Shown here in pieces: positions 46,547-59,945 of a DNA stretch of 64,000 bases (positions within the stretch are counted from its first letter, which is position 1; each line of letters begins with the position of its first letter). The translations under genes and the position numbers were made by a program. This DNA comes from Cavia porcellus (Eukaryota > Chordata > Mammalia > Rodentia > Caviidae): the NCBI RefSeq assembly GCF_034190915.1, contig NW_026947485.1, positions 129,949,337 to 130,013,336 of the forward strand, written 5' to 3'. The notes under the pieces were generated by a model, which did not search any database, was not told the DNA's origin, and saw nothing but the letters and a program-made list of their open reading frames with translations.

Positions 46547-49130
46547 CTGTAAATGAAATAAAGCATTTTCATTATCTTTTCACTCTAGGACAGAAGATGG
46601 AGTCCCTTGTTTTCTAGAGGAAATGTAACACGTATTTGTTTAAACAGCAAACATATTTCAGCATCAACGACACAGGACAAGAATTGTTTTTCACACACAC
46701 ATAGCTGTAGAAGCACCTTTAACATTCAAACAGTCTTTCTAGTGAGAGTTCATTTGCTGGATTCTTTGTACAAAGAAATGAGACAATATCTTTTAAATGG
46801 AATGGAAAGAACCTTAATTATTTCATGGGAAATATACACTGAGTCTCCTAATTCACGACTGTTCATCCCGGTGGTGAGAACTGAGAAGATTTTTGACTTT
46901 ACATAATAATTTTCCATTCAAATACACTAAAAATCGGTTGCGTTGGTGGCATCTTAGAATTACCACTACTTCTAGATAATCTCTTCCATCGAGGTCTACA
47001 AATGGTTTCAACTGAGTCAAGTGGTTCACATTGTGATGGTGTATCTTCCTGCTAAATCTTTATTTAAAAAATACACTTCAAGCTATTTTCTTTGTGGAAG
47101 AGTTTTTATGGGCAAACTTTTTAAGTGATGTTCTGGAGCTGAATGCCTAAGATCATGGGTCTCTTGAATCAGGTAAACTATTAACGCTGAAAAAAGTTTT
47201 TAAATGTCTCCTCTTTACTGTTAAAAAAAATTCTGAGTGCATACCAAGAGACTAAATTCTTAGTCTCTCTGATTCATCTCTTTACCCTGTCTTAGTTTTA
47301 TCATAACCTTCAAGTCAGATGAAGTCCTGACTGGGGAATATTTGAAGTGAAGAAAGTATAGCTTATGGAAATGCTTGCCATATTTGTACAAGGAAGTGTA
47401 CTGATATGAAGAAGATCCACTTGAGAAACCTCTCACTTATGGTTTACAAAAATACAAGGAAAATACTTTAATGTAAGACTAAAACAACCTTTGTTTTGGA
47501 CTGAGAGAATAGGATGCTGTGGAGGTTCTACATCAGGAAATAAGAAAACCATAAACATTCAAAGATAACAATAACATTCTTTTTTTCTGCAGATAGTAGT
47601 TTTACAGGGGCATGTTTTCTCTACATATGTTTCATGTGAAATATTAATGAAAACACTGAAGAGTGTAAGAATATGGAACCAAGAAACTATAAGCATTGTC
47701 TCAATACTGTTATTGAGACATTTTATGTTTTCCAGCTACTAAGATCCAGTTCATTTTGCAGCAAGAAATCTCAGCATTAGGTTGTGGAAATGGACAGCTG
47801 GTGGGCATAAAGTACGTGGTTGCTGTTGATGTCAGATGAGACACCATCATCATCACCAAGGCTGCCACTATCACCACTATCAAAAGGCAGCTGGAATCCG
47901 AATTCTTTAGTGGTGTGCTGTATTCACAAAACTGTCCAGTTAGGAGTTCAATAATAAATGCTCAACTTTCTTAGAAAGCAGTTTCAGTAGAAAAAGCATA
48001 ATCCCTAAAGACAACATTTTGAGTCAAATCAGTGAGGAAAATTAAATCAAAAAGTAAAACCTCTTAACTCACAGTCATGGATCCTCATTATCTGGCATCT
48101 AAGAATCTTACAAAAAATCCCATCCTATAAAAAATGCCATGCTATGAAAAAAGCAGTTAGAGCACGAGGAAGGATGGAATTTTGAGACAACACTCTTACA
48201 AAGATACAACCTGTTGGTCAAAGCCACATTCCTGACTCAGAAACACTGCATTTAATTAACCTTCTATCTGTAAAACAGTATATGGCTGATATTTTTCTTG
48301 CATTTCAGAGTTAAAAGCAGGCCACATGGTTTATTTTTCTGATTGACAGTCTGAGACAAGTAAAAAGTCAGTGATTCTGCAAGTATAAATATGAATGATT
48401 TGACAGTTTGGGGAGGCCAATTGATTGTTTTCCTGATTTGCTATCTAAAATCCAGTGATCTCAAAATTGCCACAGACTTTATGACTAAATGTCTGCCTCT
48501 TTAGTCAAATTTACTAGATAAAGTGATGCATTTCATATCCCATGCCTAAGTCTTTTCTTCTGTTTAGGTATTTCCTTGAGGTAGATTCAATAAGATTGTA
48601 AACTGCAGAAAACTTAAAAGCAAATAAATCTAACAGACAAACTAGTTGATGTGGTTATTTTTGCTGTCTGTAATGTGTTAGAGAAGAAAGATTGAGGAAT
48701 GTTAAAGATAAGCAAATTCTAGAAAAGTAAGATTTTATTTTTGCTCTATGATCTTAACTTCAGCTGAGAAACATATGAATTCATTTTTGAAAGTATCCAT
48801 AACTAATATTATATCAAATAGTATGATATATAATTTAAATTCTTCATTAGCGCTCAGCCTTTCTTGAAGCTACAAAAAGAAACAATGTAACATATGGTCC
48901 ATGACAGAGCTGTGGAAGTGACTGTTTCTAAAATATTCCAAATTTCAATGCATTTTTTATTTTGTTCTTTTGTTGTAGTGACTTTTTAGGCAACTTTATT
49001 GCTAATACACATAAAAATTGCAGAACAGATACTATAATTACATATTCAAAATTTGGAAATGGATGTTTCTTCAAATTTTGTCTGTGTAATAATTCTGAAA
49101 AATATAAAGATTAAACCCAAAGTTAATCTG

Positions 49131-49180
49131 TCTATATATCTATGTATCTATGTATCTATCTATCTATCTATCTATCTATT
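49131..49180. repeat. (TATC)n microsatellite
   Basis: TCTA/TATC tetranucleotide units with two early TGTA variants, about 12 units in all, the last six or so uninterrupted. Confidence 0.9.
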
Positions 49181-51124
49181 TTAAACGCTTTGTATAGAAT
49201 TAGGATCAATTCATATGTTTCTTTAATTTTTCTGTTTAGGCTTAGCCAAGCAATTTGCATGTGGTAGATTACTTAAGAGAGTGTGTAACACAAATTAACT
49301 CACTTTTATTTCACAAATTCTCCAATGAAGAAAGCTGTGGACTGAACTCTGCTAGAAAAGAGCCAGAAAGAACTCAAACACACCATCAGACGCAAATACC
49401 ATATATAGGACACACAAGTATGGACTACACAGCCAGGTTTAAATTGGGTCATGCAATCAAAATAGAAATGACAGTTGTGCCATGCAATGAATCGGCATTC
49501 CCCTTGTGATGTTTTGGCTTCTTGTACACACAATGCTGAAGACTTAAATAATGTATATGTCTGCTTGCATCTGGGATTTTTACAAAAGACTCATTATGAA
49601 CTCAGTGGAAATTTTAATAACAACTATGAAATACATTTTCTGTTACACATATTAAACTTCTGAAATTGCTGTAATTAGATGCTGCATGTTTTCAAGGCTT
49701 TAGTAGATTCAGTAGGCTGATAGCTTTTCCAACTCATTCTTTAGTTTTACTGATTTCCAGAAGTGGCAGTCCACACAAAGAGAGATCGTCTCAACTATAT
49801 TATTCATGGAATATATTGTCAGTATTTTACAATGCATAAAAACTCTCCCGATATCTGAGAGATCTTCAGTTTGTAGTGCCAAATATTCTTTATTTCCAAC
49901 TCATCTCTTCTTATTTTTCATAGCATTTTCTTAATGTTAATTTTCTATTTCTATCTGATAGTTTACCTGTTAAAAGTTCTTGAAACTCATCTATCCCATT
50001 CTGCATTTTAGTATTTATAAAGTATTTAGTAAAGTTTCATAAAACACTGACATAAAAACAAATGTAATTTTTGAACTACAGTCTCCAGTTGCAAAAGCCT
50101 AGACTAAATTACTTCTGAGCTAATAGAGAATAGAACTCTTACTGTAACCATGCAGTCTGAGGGTCAATGCGAAAATCATCTTGTGTTCCCACTCTGTATG
50201 TCACTCATATTAAAGCATTCAGTAATTGATTTCTGGTTTGATGCATTCTGAGGTTGAAATTCTCTAAATAAATAAGATTTTTTTCCTGGATAATTTGTAG
50301 AGAAGTTCAGCACACCATTTTCATTGAACAAGTATTTTATGTATTTCAGGCATAGGAAGATTTGAAGATTTATTTGGTCTCTTATTATTCTTAACCAAGA
50401 ATTTTCAACTGTGTCTCAGGGAAATATTTTCAGCTAAAAATAGGCATTTTAGAAAATAATGAAAACACAGTCATGTGTTTATCATTTGTCATCATTAAAA
50501 ATCCTTGAAAAGTACAATATAATGATTTCAAGCAGATTATCATCAATATATTAATTTTAAGAATTTAGAAAGTTAAATCATTTAATGGGGATTTGAATAT
50601 TGAAGTAATAAAAAAAACCCTTAAAATGTCTTCCCCTGGTCCTTCAAAGCATCCCTTCAAATTCACATAGAGATTTGTTTACAACCCAACAAGTACTACA
50701 TCCAGAAAATCAGACTGGGTTTTGAGAGCTTCATCCTCAGAGTATCCATAAAGTTGGGTTGCCCATGGAGCACCCATAAACTATCTCTGCACAGTTTATA
50801 ATACCATAAATATGCCCTTCTCCCAAGATGTCAGGATGTGGGAGTGGAGGTGAGATGGACAGACACATACCGAAAGAAGGACAAATGACACTGATGCCAA
50901 CTTAGATTTGAGAGAAGGTGAACGGGAGGGAGTTTGTGTGGCTGTGACAGACGTTACTGAGGTAGCGAAGCCTGGTGTCAGAGAACCTTACAATCCCTCC
51001 CCAGGAGCTTCCATCAGGTCACAGAGGGGGCCTCAAGGCGCTGAGCATTTGGAAGAAGAGAAGGGAGTTGCGAGCCTAGGGCAATGTTTAACAGACCAGA
51101 AATGGGGGTTTTTCCTTTTCTTTT

Positions 51125-51605
51125 AAAATTAACAGATAAATATTGTATATATTTATGGGGAGACAAGCTGGTGCTATGTGTTACATACTATTTGATGTTC
51201 AAATCAGAGTGAGTGCATCTATTTCCTCAAAAATTTGTCATTTTTGGCAGTAAAGCATTGAACATCCTTTCTCCCCTTTTGAAATACGCAGTATGTTTTC
51301 CTTGCCTACAGTCCCCCTATTGTGCAATAGCACTCCGGTACTTGGGACCGAAATCTAATATCTAATGTCTACTCTTTCCCTGTGCTCTCTCCCTGGGCCA
51401 CTGCCTACCTTCAGGCAGCCACCTCTGTACTTGCAACTTCTATGAAACCTACATTTTAAATTCTATATGTGAGTCAGGCCATGTGGTATTTGTCTTTTGT
51501 GCCTGGCTTACTTTCAACACATAATGTCTTTCAGTTCCATCCATATTGTAGCAAATGACAAGATTTCACACGTTCTCCTACCTTGAGTAGTATTCTTTTT
51601 TAGTT
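51125..51605 (-). mobile_element. Old L1 3' end, antisense
   Basis: The plus strand reads as reverse complement of an L1 3' end: TAAATATTGTATATATTTAT GGGGAGACAAGCTGGTGCTA TGTG, TATGAAACCTACATTTTAAA TTCTATATGTGAGTCAGGCC ATGTGGTATTTGTCTTTTGT GCCTGGCTTACTTTCAACAC ATAATGTC, and CATCCATATTGTAGCAAATG ACA. This is the widely seen L1M-type pattern. It is truncated near AGTAGTATTC, before the usual upstream portion. Confidence 0.8.
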
Positions 51606-51716
51606 TTTAAAATAATACATGCTTACTTATAGTTCATAGTCAGAGTTTGCAGAACTAATAACTTCTGTTGATACACATAATAGCTAGATTTAGAGAATTT
51701 AAAATTATAGCCACAT

Positions 51717-51805
51717 GGGCCAGGGATATAGTTCAGTGGCACAGCACCTGTCTGGCAAGCATGGAGTCCTATGTTTGATTCCCAGTGTCAAAAAAATAAA
51801 TATAG
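51717..51805 (+). mobile_element. ID-like tRNA-derived SINE
   Basis: GGGCCAGGGATATAGTTCAG TGGCACAGCACCTGTCTGGC AAGCATGGAG, then TCCTATGTTTGATTCCCAGT G and an A-rich tail. Box A and box B positions are recognisable. It belongs to the same family as the copies at 20562 and 24290. Confidence 0.87.
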
Positions 51806-52979
51806 CTATAGAACTTCTACTTAGGCCAAATGAAGACAAACAAGAAGCAAATTACATGTATTTGTTGACAGTTTTCTTAACGTAAAATGTACAATTAGAA
51901 CCTCAAATTTGAATCTAGAGTACTTAATAGCTAAGATTTTGGATCCTCATAGAATTTCCTAGGGTGGGTCTTTTATCGTGCTTCTCTATAGGCAAACCTG
52001 TGCTCTGGCATACACGATGAACCATGACAGCCACAGTGGTCACCCTTTTCTCTGCCTCCTCAGGGTGATGGAGGTTAGATTCGAGACTGTTCCCTGCCAA
52101 GGGTCACTGTGGGGCCCTGGCAAGCAACTGGCTTCTCTGAGGAAGAAAAAAGAAGTCAGGGAGGATTAGCAAGAAGCTGGAGGAAAGATACCATTTCCCA
52201 GTTTTCACCGTGGAACAAATCCAGTACTACCCAAACCCCTGAAAGGGATGGTAAGAAAGGAAGACAGTCAACAAAAATTAGTTGGTAGTAAAGGAATTGT
52301 CCCAGAAAATCTGGGGCAGTCACAGAAATTCAAATTTTAAAAAAATGGCATGAAAATTTTAGGAGAATATCTTGGTGTTGAAAATGTATGTGGCTGGAGA
52401 GATATGGTGAGAGATGAAGAGGAGGAAAAGAAGAAGATAAATAAAACCAGATTTTTGGTACGTAACTATCATATGAGCCACCTATTTTCTTCCATATTCA
52501 TGTTTGAAAACACACAGATAATCAGTTTTTGAGTGCTATATCATTTTCTTCTAATTAGATATATATTGTATCTAAAATATAAGTTTGAGTGGGCACAGAG
52601 ATTGAATTGAGTTTTTGCAAGGATTGTTAACATCATATTGTGTTGTCAGCACTACTTTGCTAGTGCTGACATGTATTTCTGCATAATTTAAAGTAACACA
52701 GTAGCTTCATTGTGAGGTCTCTGGTTACCAACTTGATTCCTCAAGTCCTTGATTTGATGCTATCCTATTTAATAAAGATCCTTTAATGCAAAGAGTCAGC
52801 AGACTACCTATCATCAAACCGGTCCAATAAATGTCACAGCTGCTATGTCACTTCAATCTCCAGCAATATTGCAAGTTCTGATGATGTGGGAATATGCAGG
52901 ACCTCAGGCACTTAGCTGCTTTTATTTATGAAGGACTATCCCTTAATAAAATACCGGAATATTCTACTGCCATGCTATG

Positions 52980-53650
52980 TTGCCAATTTCCTTCCATGTC
53001 TACCTCTGATAATTCTAATCCAAACCACCATCATCTTTCACTTGAATTTTGCAATAGCCACCTAATTGGTCTCCAAGCATCCATCTTTACTCCTTCAACC
53101 TGCTTTTTACAATGCAGGTAGACATATCTTCAAATATGATTGTCACTTCCTATTTGCAAACTTTTCAATGACTCCCCATTGCTCATTGCGAAAAGACTAC
53201 AGATCTTAACAGGCCAAAGGGCCCTCCGCAGTCTGACATCTCCTTTTATTATAGTGTCATCATGCACCATGACTGTCCACCTTCTTTGAGGTCCAGAGCC
53301 TTCATTTTGAAATGAAACATAATTTCTCAAGCCACAAGGCCTTTGCATATGTTGTGCTCTCTGCTTGAGATACTTCTTGTCTTTTTGTCTTAGTAACATC
53401 TATCCACACTTCATATTAACCTCTTTAGAGAGTCCCTATCCCCTTGTCTAGAACAAAATCTCCCAAGTTTGTTCCTTCAGCAACATATATGTCTCGTGGC
53501 ACTTAACGTGACTGTCATCTTACATTTTCTTCAGTGATTATTTGAGTTGTGACATTTCAGCTGGACCCAAGTTCTATTGTGTGTCAAGTACTCAGTGAAG
53601 AAACTGTCTTACAGTAGGTTCTTGGTGAATACCAGGATTATATGAATAAA
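52980..53650 (+). repeat. LINE-2 3' end remnant
   Basis: The order of words follows an L2 3' end: CAATGACTCCCCATTGCTCA, AGGCCAAAGGGCCCTCCGCA GTCTGACATC, AAGGCCTTTGCATATGTTGT GCTCTCTGCTTGAGATAC, CGTGGCACTTAACGTGACTG, and CTTACAGTAGGTTCTTGGTG AATACC. The open frames here (for example 52894-53399 on both strands) are relics of this repeat. Confidence 0.75.
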
Positions 53651-54929
53651 AGATACAGATGGATATGTATAACTTCTTCCTATGTATGGGTTAGCTAGCT
53701 AGAATCTACTTCCTGGTTTGTGCTGAGTGAACCAATATTTTCTGAATTGGTGAATTCTAAAATGATGGGCTTCCATTTCTAAATACTCTCTGTAGAAACC
53801 TTTCTTCATCTAACCTTCCATCTATGTAATACACATTTGATTTTACCATGGTATATTTTCACAGTGGGTAGGATTTGGTAAGACTTGGCAAGACTTGGCA
53901 AAGTAACATTTCTTTCCAGATGCTTAGTTCATACTTAAGAAACACTATATATGAATTTTGGGGCTCATTGTTTATTTTTGAAAAGGATGGAAAGAAATCT
54001 TGATGGGGTGAATTTTTCAGTGAGCTAAAAACTCTTTCAAATTTGAGGCTGAATTCTGCTATTTGTACCTATGATTTTGGAGGAAATGTCAATAATTCCT
54101 TGTTCAGCAGACAATACTTTGCAGCTTTAATTGTGCTATTTTAAGACAGCCATATGTATATTGCTGGAGTATATGAACTTGCATAAAATTATGTCTACTA
54201 CAAAAATGCGTTACATGAAGGTGCACTGGGTATAATAAATAATTTCTGGTAAACTGTGGCAGGAAGTACACTGAAAAGCACACTAATGTAGGTCACAGCT
54301 GATATTTTTTCATGTCACTTCAACAACGCAGTAGTAATTGGCTCCTCTGTATCCTCTGTTAGCTTTTCATAGCAGCATGGTGTGCAAGGAAATACAGGCA
54401 GCTTGTGCTGAAAAATGGGGAATATCAACATGGAAGCCCATCGAGAGGGCGAAAAACACTCACTTATCATTCAGTAAGCAAATACCAGAAAGCAGAAACT
54501 CTGTTATGATTTGATCTCATTTTCTTTGTTATGGTCCACCTGACAATTCAGTTAAAACAATAGTTTCTGGATACCTCAGTATAGAATTCCAAATATTCAA
54601 TTCACCAATAAATGTATTCCCTGAATGAATATTAATATTTCCCTATAATATTACATCTCTCAAGTTGAGAAATAACATAATACAAAAAGCACAAGTGCAT
54701 TCCTTGTTTACAACAAGAGGTTCTGATCTGGAGCATGGGACAGGAAATTTGAGTTGAAAAGACACAGTAAGCATGGAGGAGCGATACCCAGGATACTCAC
54801 AGAAACAGAGAACAGGTCAGATTTCATGTGGAGCTTCTCTTTATTATGACTTCTGGGTCCAAAGAAGGCTCACTTACTTGAAAATGTGAAAGCAAGAAAG
54901 AGTTTCTAGAAGGCTGTGGGGCAACTTAC

Positions 54930-55041
54930 CACATCCCTGGATTCTCCTTCTTTAGGGGTAAGGATGACCGACAGCAAAATGATTCCAAGGTCATGGTCAG
55001 GATAATGGGGATCTTTCAGAGTTAGGGTCACATCTGTGGGC
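54930..55041 (-). CDS. MCTP1: MCTP1 exon: end of first C2 domain and linker
   Basis: This 112-base exon first completes an arginine codon, then encodes 37 residues: PTDVTLTLKDPHYPDHDLGI, then ILLSVILTPKEGESRDV. DVTLTLKDPH...DLGIILLSVILTP is the final beta-strand pair of the first C2 domain, and KEGESRDV begins the linker. The acceptor is TATCGCAG|G and the donor GATGTG|GTAAGT, a strong match. The exon ends in phase 0, which lets it splice to the 39-base microexon or directly to the second-C2 exon. Confidence 0.97.
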
Positions 55042-55438
55042 CTGCGATAAAAAATATTTCAATTTTCAGCAGTCATTGAATAAATAAACCAAAAATACTC
55101 TTAATTAAAATTACTGTTAGAAGAAGCAAAGCAATTTTTGTTCACCTTTATTCTCCTAGTATAATTTTGTTGCTATCAAAATATCACCAACGTTTTAAGT
55201 ACTCAATAAACTAACTCAGTTAAACAAACTTGAATTCACTGGAGAAATTGCTATCCTTTCTGGGGTTCTAGAAAGTTACTGAAAAAGGCCAGAAGCTACA
55301 ACATGATTGGGAAACAAGTCTTTTTTCTATGATTTCTAAACCCACAGAGATGCATACCAGCTGTTTTATATACATTTGAGCCCAGTAACTTGACAAGGGT
55401 CATTCATTGAGCAGTACCATCCTTTTAGTTTTCTGAAA

Positions 55439-55470
<32 letters not shown>

Positions 55471-57503
55471 TAAGCAACAGTAGTTGTAAACAAGTCCATG
55501 GGAAAAGGAGAAAATATAAAATATAAATTTCTCTACTTCATAGACAATTTTAAAACTATATATAATTATTAAAAGACTCTGATACATAAAGTCAAATGTT
55601 TCTGGCTGTTCAACTGTACTTAACTTTTAGGACTGAAAGATGAGACAGTAATTAAAGCTGGGTAGTACAGCCTTTGGAATTATGTAAGAGTTTCTGAGGA
55701 AGTTATTATGAATAACTCAATGCTGCACAGTAACTTTTGGAAAACAAATGAAAATACACATTCAATTGATAGTGTACATGTGTTATGAGTAACCATTTGG
55801 TAGTAATGACTTGTTCCTTTTATTTTAAGAAATGAATTTTAGACAATATATATGTACGCACCATGTAGGGTTACAACTACACTTGATTCGGTTTTTTTTG
55901 TAATGAGCACATACACAAATTAATAGGAATAATTTATAATAGTTATGTGTTAAAGGTTTAAGAAAATTACAGCTGTTTACTAGTGCTTATTATTTTCTTT
56001 CAAACAGATATTTTAGTGTTTTATATATAGCATAAATATTTATATGGAAACTATTATTATCCATTTTTTACACCCCGAGACTGCTGATTTATACCTAGAA
56101 TAAAATGTCATATACAAAAATGTGACTTTAAAAAGTAGTAATGTGGTGTGTATGTGGTTTTAAGGGGAAGGACTCTAATGATAAATACATAAAATATGCA
56201 ATATGATAAATGTATACCACATGCTTCTAATCTTTATTAATGTTTTTAATGATCTTTTATTTTCCATTTAAAATTATTTCTCACCATGATTTATCTTTAA
56301 TAGAAAACAAGAGAAGTTTATGCTTTGGGATTAAGCCTAGTAATTTGCATGTCCTCATGCAGAGATCTACAGAGAAAGTAATTGCAGCCTTCATAAAAGA
56401 AAAGCACAATGCATTCTAGTTTGAGCTCAGTGTTTATGGCAACAGACACATCCACCATTCTTCAGGATACTCCCTGCTAAAGTGGATTGTCATTAGTTAA
56501 CTAAGCTCTGACCAAGGGTCAAGCCAATGCTGGGCTTTCTGGAGGATGTGTAGAAAGTACAGAAAAGGCTGTTCCTAAGTTCAGTAAAGGCAAACACTGG
56601 AAGTCCAATAAGTTGTCCTTCTACGCCAACTTATAACACACAAGGGGGTTCTTCTATGGACATTTCTCTATGTATTTACATTTGTGGAAAAAGAAGGTAG
56701 TGTCTTGGCCCTTAAGTCTGTTTTCCTGTCTTACACTCTCCGTATCATATGATTTGGTACAATCATTCCAAACAGGAATTCCTTCTCCTGAGAACCATCA
56801 TAGAAGCTTTCTTTACCACCCAATTCATCACTGCTTTACTTTTTTAAACCACTTTTTCCTTGTGTAGTATGATCACTTCTTAATTCCTATGCTGAGATAA
56901 ATTTTGAAAAGTATATGTTCATTGAGTGCAATGAATGATTTGTGCTAGTAATAACAATATAAGCTTTGCAAAAAGTCAAGCAACTTAAGTGATATGAGTA
57001 AATACATTCCATGTGCTTTGATCTCACATGCACTCCTTGGTAATCTAATGATGGCCGGCTGGTGATGCTAAGTAACAATGTAAAATCAGGTTTTATAACA
57101 GGGTTGATGTTTTATGAAGCAAGTTGCTGATTTTTGTGCTTTATTGCTCGTGTAGCAGCATAATTCTTAAATTAATCATTATGATTAGTATGATTAATAT
57201 GTCCTATAGCAACCATCTGAGCCCTGGGAGGTTGAACAATGTGGCTCTTATCTCTAGATGCCTAGTGCTTGGCACAGCTCTGGGATACAGAATCAGTGTC
57301 AGAGAATTTTTCTGTTGTACAGCTTTTATTGAGTGATGGAGTTGGGAGTGATGCTATTATTCTCATCAGATAGATGAGAAAGACACACTCGGGGAAGGAT
57401 GACTAGCCTGAAGGGTCGCAACTGTAAATGACATGACAGCAACTGTAGAAGCCAGAGGGCTGATGCTGGCTACCTCACAGGTCCAGCTGCAATTGAAAGT
57501 CAC
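55042..57503 (-). other. MCTP1: MCTP1 intron inside first C2 domain (2462 bp)
   Basis: A phase-2 intron splitting an arginine codon. It has a short (GTTTT)n repeat near 55447-55466 and a probable antisense MIR remnant near 57350-57490 next to the upstream exon. Otherwise it is AT-rich unique sequence. None of its open frames resembles a protein that I know. Confidence 0.85.
57350..57490 (-). repeat. Probable MIR remnant, antisense
   Basis: ATTATTCTCATCAGATAGAT GAGAAAGACACACTCGGGGA AGGATGACTAGCC and GCAACTGTAGAAGCCAGAGG GCTGATGC follow reverse-complement MIR wording with strong divergence. It lies just after the donor of the exon at 57504-57583 in transcript sense. Confidence 0.4.
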
Positions 57504-57583
57504 CTGTTTAAGTCCAACTGTGTGAGATCCAGAAAGGCTGAGCCCATGAAATCATCCTGCAGTCCAAAATCATAGTCAAATAC
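57504..57583 (-). CDS. MCTP1: MCTP1 exon: third calcium loop of first C2 domain
   Basis: This 80-base exon encodes VFDYDFGLQDDFMGSAFLDL TQLDLN plus two bases of an arginine codon. VFDYDFGLQDDFMG is a C2 third calcium-binding loop with the D-x-D pair and a later D, so calcium ligands are intact. SAFLDLTQLDLN is the following beta strand. The acceptor is CTGCTTCTTAG|GTA and the donor AACAG|GTGACT. It starts in phase 0 and ends in phase 2, matching the 54930-55041 exon. It is the most 5' exon of the gene in this window. Confidence 0.97.
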
Positions 57584-58149
57584 CTAAGAAGCAGAGAGAC
57601 AAGACATTGTTATAAGTAGGTTTTACATGAAAATGTCTTGATTATGAATAGTAGTTGTCTTCATCAGCAAAAAAACTCCCAAACTTTCTGATATTTATTT
57701 TTTAGTATATTTGTTTTTATAATTTGAAATATTAGGAAAATATTCAGAGCACATTAAAAAGTTCTATTATACTTGGTTTATATCAAATATAGCATTTAAA
57801 ATGGTATCTCAAATAAAATACATTAAATCTTCAAAAACATAAAAAATGTAGCCTTAGAATATTTTCCCCCTATTATAAGAAAGATATTGGCACTACATTG
57901 GAAGGCAAAGTGAGATAGTGTGAAATTAACCAAGTGTGTTTTCCATTTTAGGCAATAGATGATGAGCATATGACAATTTTCTCCTATGTTTTAGGTCACT
58001 GAAAACAAATCTTGTGATATTATAGGCTAATGCCATTTAAATACATGTATTATAGTAAGCTACTGGTTGATAAATTGTGTCAGTTTGAGCAGTTCCATAC
58101 CCTAGGGTGTAGAGGACATGCTCTACAACTGCTTATGTTTCAGGATGTT

Positions 58150-58520
58150 GTCATGGTTGATTCATAGTGTCAACCTGAGAAGTTCAGAAGTTTAAGTGAT
58201 TGAGCAGGGGGCTAAGATCCTCACTTTTTAAATATTGTGAGCTGGGGTAACAGGGCAGGGAGATGGTGTGAGGGTCGCACCACCCTAAGACAGGTAGCCT
58301 GCTTACAATATAAAGGAGGAAAAGAGGCTACAAATCTTCTTTTTTTTTTCTTGTTGCTTTTGCTGTCTTATATCAGCGTGAACTATTGCCCTGATGCCAT
58401 CCACCCTGCCTTTAAGCCAGCTGATTACGGACTGAAACCTCTCCAAACTGTGAACTAAATAAACCTTTCTCCTTTAATTTCGGGTGTTGAGTATTTTGTC
58501 TCAGCAATGAGAGAAAAGTA
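58150..58520 (+). repeat. Rodent-type interspersed repeat, family not settled
   Basis: It begins near TGGTTGATTCATAGTGTCAA CC and ends with ACTGTGAACTAAATAAACCT TTCTCC and GTATTTTGTCTCAGCAATGA GAGAAAAG. This start and end pairing is one that I associate with a common repeat in rodent genomes; I cannot say with certainty whether it is a DNA element or an LTR. The 73-codon open frame at 58237-58458 is part of it. Confidence 0.55.
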
Positions 58521-58559
58521 AGAAAGTAAGACAGGCAAAGTTCCTGACTTCTTAGATGC

Positions 58560-59200
58560 TACATTTAAGAACCTAAATCAATATACACAATTTAGTGATG
58601 AGAGCTATGGGGACAAATAAAAGCCTATGTGGTATGTTGAAAGGTGCCATTTTAGATAGGGAATCCCTGAAGGTGTCTCTAGAGAAGTGTATTTGTTTAT
58701 AGACCTAAATGATGGAAAGATGAAACCATACTGATGTGGGGAAGATCACTCCAGTTAGAGGCAGCAGCAAATACATAGAAGACTGAAGTGCTTAAAGACA
58801 GTAAGAAATTAGTGGTGCTGAAAGAAATTGTAGAGTTGCAAAAGGAGGTTGGAGGGGTAGCTCAAGAGCAGGTCAGTTAGGGCTATTTGCAAAGGACTCG
58901 ATATAAATGAGAACTAGCTGACTTCCACGCTCTTACTAATTTTCTCACTCACTTTTTCTCAGGTACTTGTGAGGTGCCAGGCAATATGCTAGGCAATGAG
59001 TCAACAGTAGCAGGCAGATACCATTCTCAATGCTTATTGTGTAGTGAGGGGATAGGTGCTAAACAAGGAAGCATATAGCTGATACTTGTATGTTGCAAAT
59101 TTTGATAAGTGTTTTAAGGAACAGAATAGAGCATGAAACCAAAGATAATAAAGGAGACCTGGGAAAGCATTTAAGAAAAAGTAAGGCTACCAGAAGTGGT
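58560..59200 (+). repeat. Ancient interspersed repeat, same family as 20915-22610
   Basis: AGATGAAACCATACTGATGT and AGTTAGAGGCAGCAGCAAAT ACATAGAAGACTGAAGTGCT match the 'ttccaggcagaggcagcagcaagtgcaaaggcc' portion of the family. A second start-like part (GGTGCCAGGCAATATGCTAG GCAATGAGTC) follows at about 58975, so two partial copies or a rearranged one are present. Confidence 0.45.
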
Positions 59201-59910
59201 TTAGAGCTTCCCAATCTTTTCAAATAGAAAATATTTGTATTCAGCACTGAAATAAATGAGCATAACTGTTTAAGTCCACTCCTGAGTAGGTGATCCAGGC
59301 CATTGGACTCTCTAGCATGTTGCAGTCATGAACCTCAGAAAATCAATCACTCAACACACTGTATGCATTTCTTGGCATAAAAGTTAGGAGGCCCAATACA
59401 ATAGGCCCCACAGGCTTGGATCAGTTACTTCTTTTTACTCTAGTCCAGATGAAAATGAAACTCAATTTAAAAAAGTGAATATGCAAAAATTGATTTTTAG
59501 ACCCAAAGATAAATACTTTGCATTACAAAGACTTGAAAAGTCACAAGGGAATCAATTTAAGTGATAAGCCTCCTTAATGGCTTTTATATCATTCAATTTG
59601 CTGTCATTTGATTTACATACAGCCTTTCAGGAGTACATTTATTGTAGAAAGCTCAGCACTTTGTGCAATAAATATTCTCCTTGATCAATTGCAGTTCTGA
59701 GCTGTAGTCTCTGTTCAGAGGCATGTCACATGCATTCACTGCACATCTTAGACAACTGAGATTTCAACACCTGCAGGTGGCTAACGCAGTCTGTTTTATA
59801 ACATAAAATTTGTACGAGACATTAGACAGATTTCTTACACAATTTCTTCTAATCATACCATCCTTGGACTTGGAGAAATCTTGGAGAAAAGACAGAAGGC
59901 ATATAATCAC

Positions 59911-59945
59911 TGAGAATAAAAGGATTCAAAGTCCTTTTATTCTCA
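59911..59945. other. Perfect 14-base inverted repeat (hairpin)
   Basis: TGAGAATAAAAGGA at 59911-59924 is exactly complementary to TCCTTTTATTCTCA at 59932-59945, with a 7-base loop TTCAAAG. No mobile element or tRNA is recognised around it. It would form a stable short stem in either strand's RNA. Confidence 0.9.

Larger units (their letters stand above)
46547..54929 (-). other. MCTP1: MCTP1 intron upstream of the microexon (8383 bp)
   Basis: A phase-0 intron. It holds a TATC microsatellite, an antisense old L1 3' end, an ID-like SINE and an L2 remnant. About 46550-49130, 49190-51120 and 53660-54920 are AT-rich without features I can name. The stretch 50630-51110 is more GC-rich and has a 72-codon open frame of Gly/Glu-rich low-information sequence. 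Confidence 0.85.

Noticed and set aside
52894..53399. Open frames of 75 and 89 codons on opposite strands
   Set aside because: They fall in an L2 3' end remnant and show no protein similarity.
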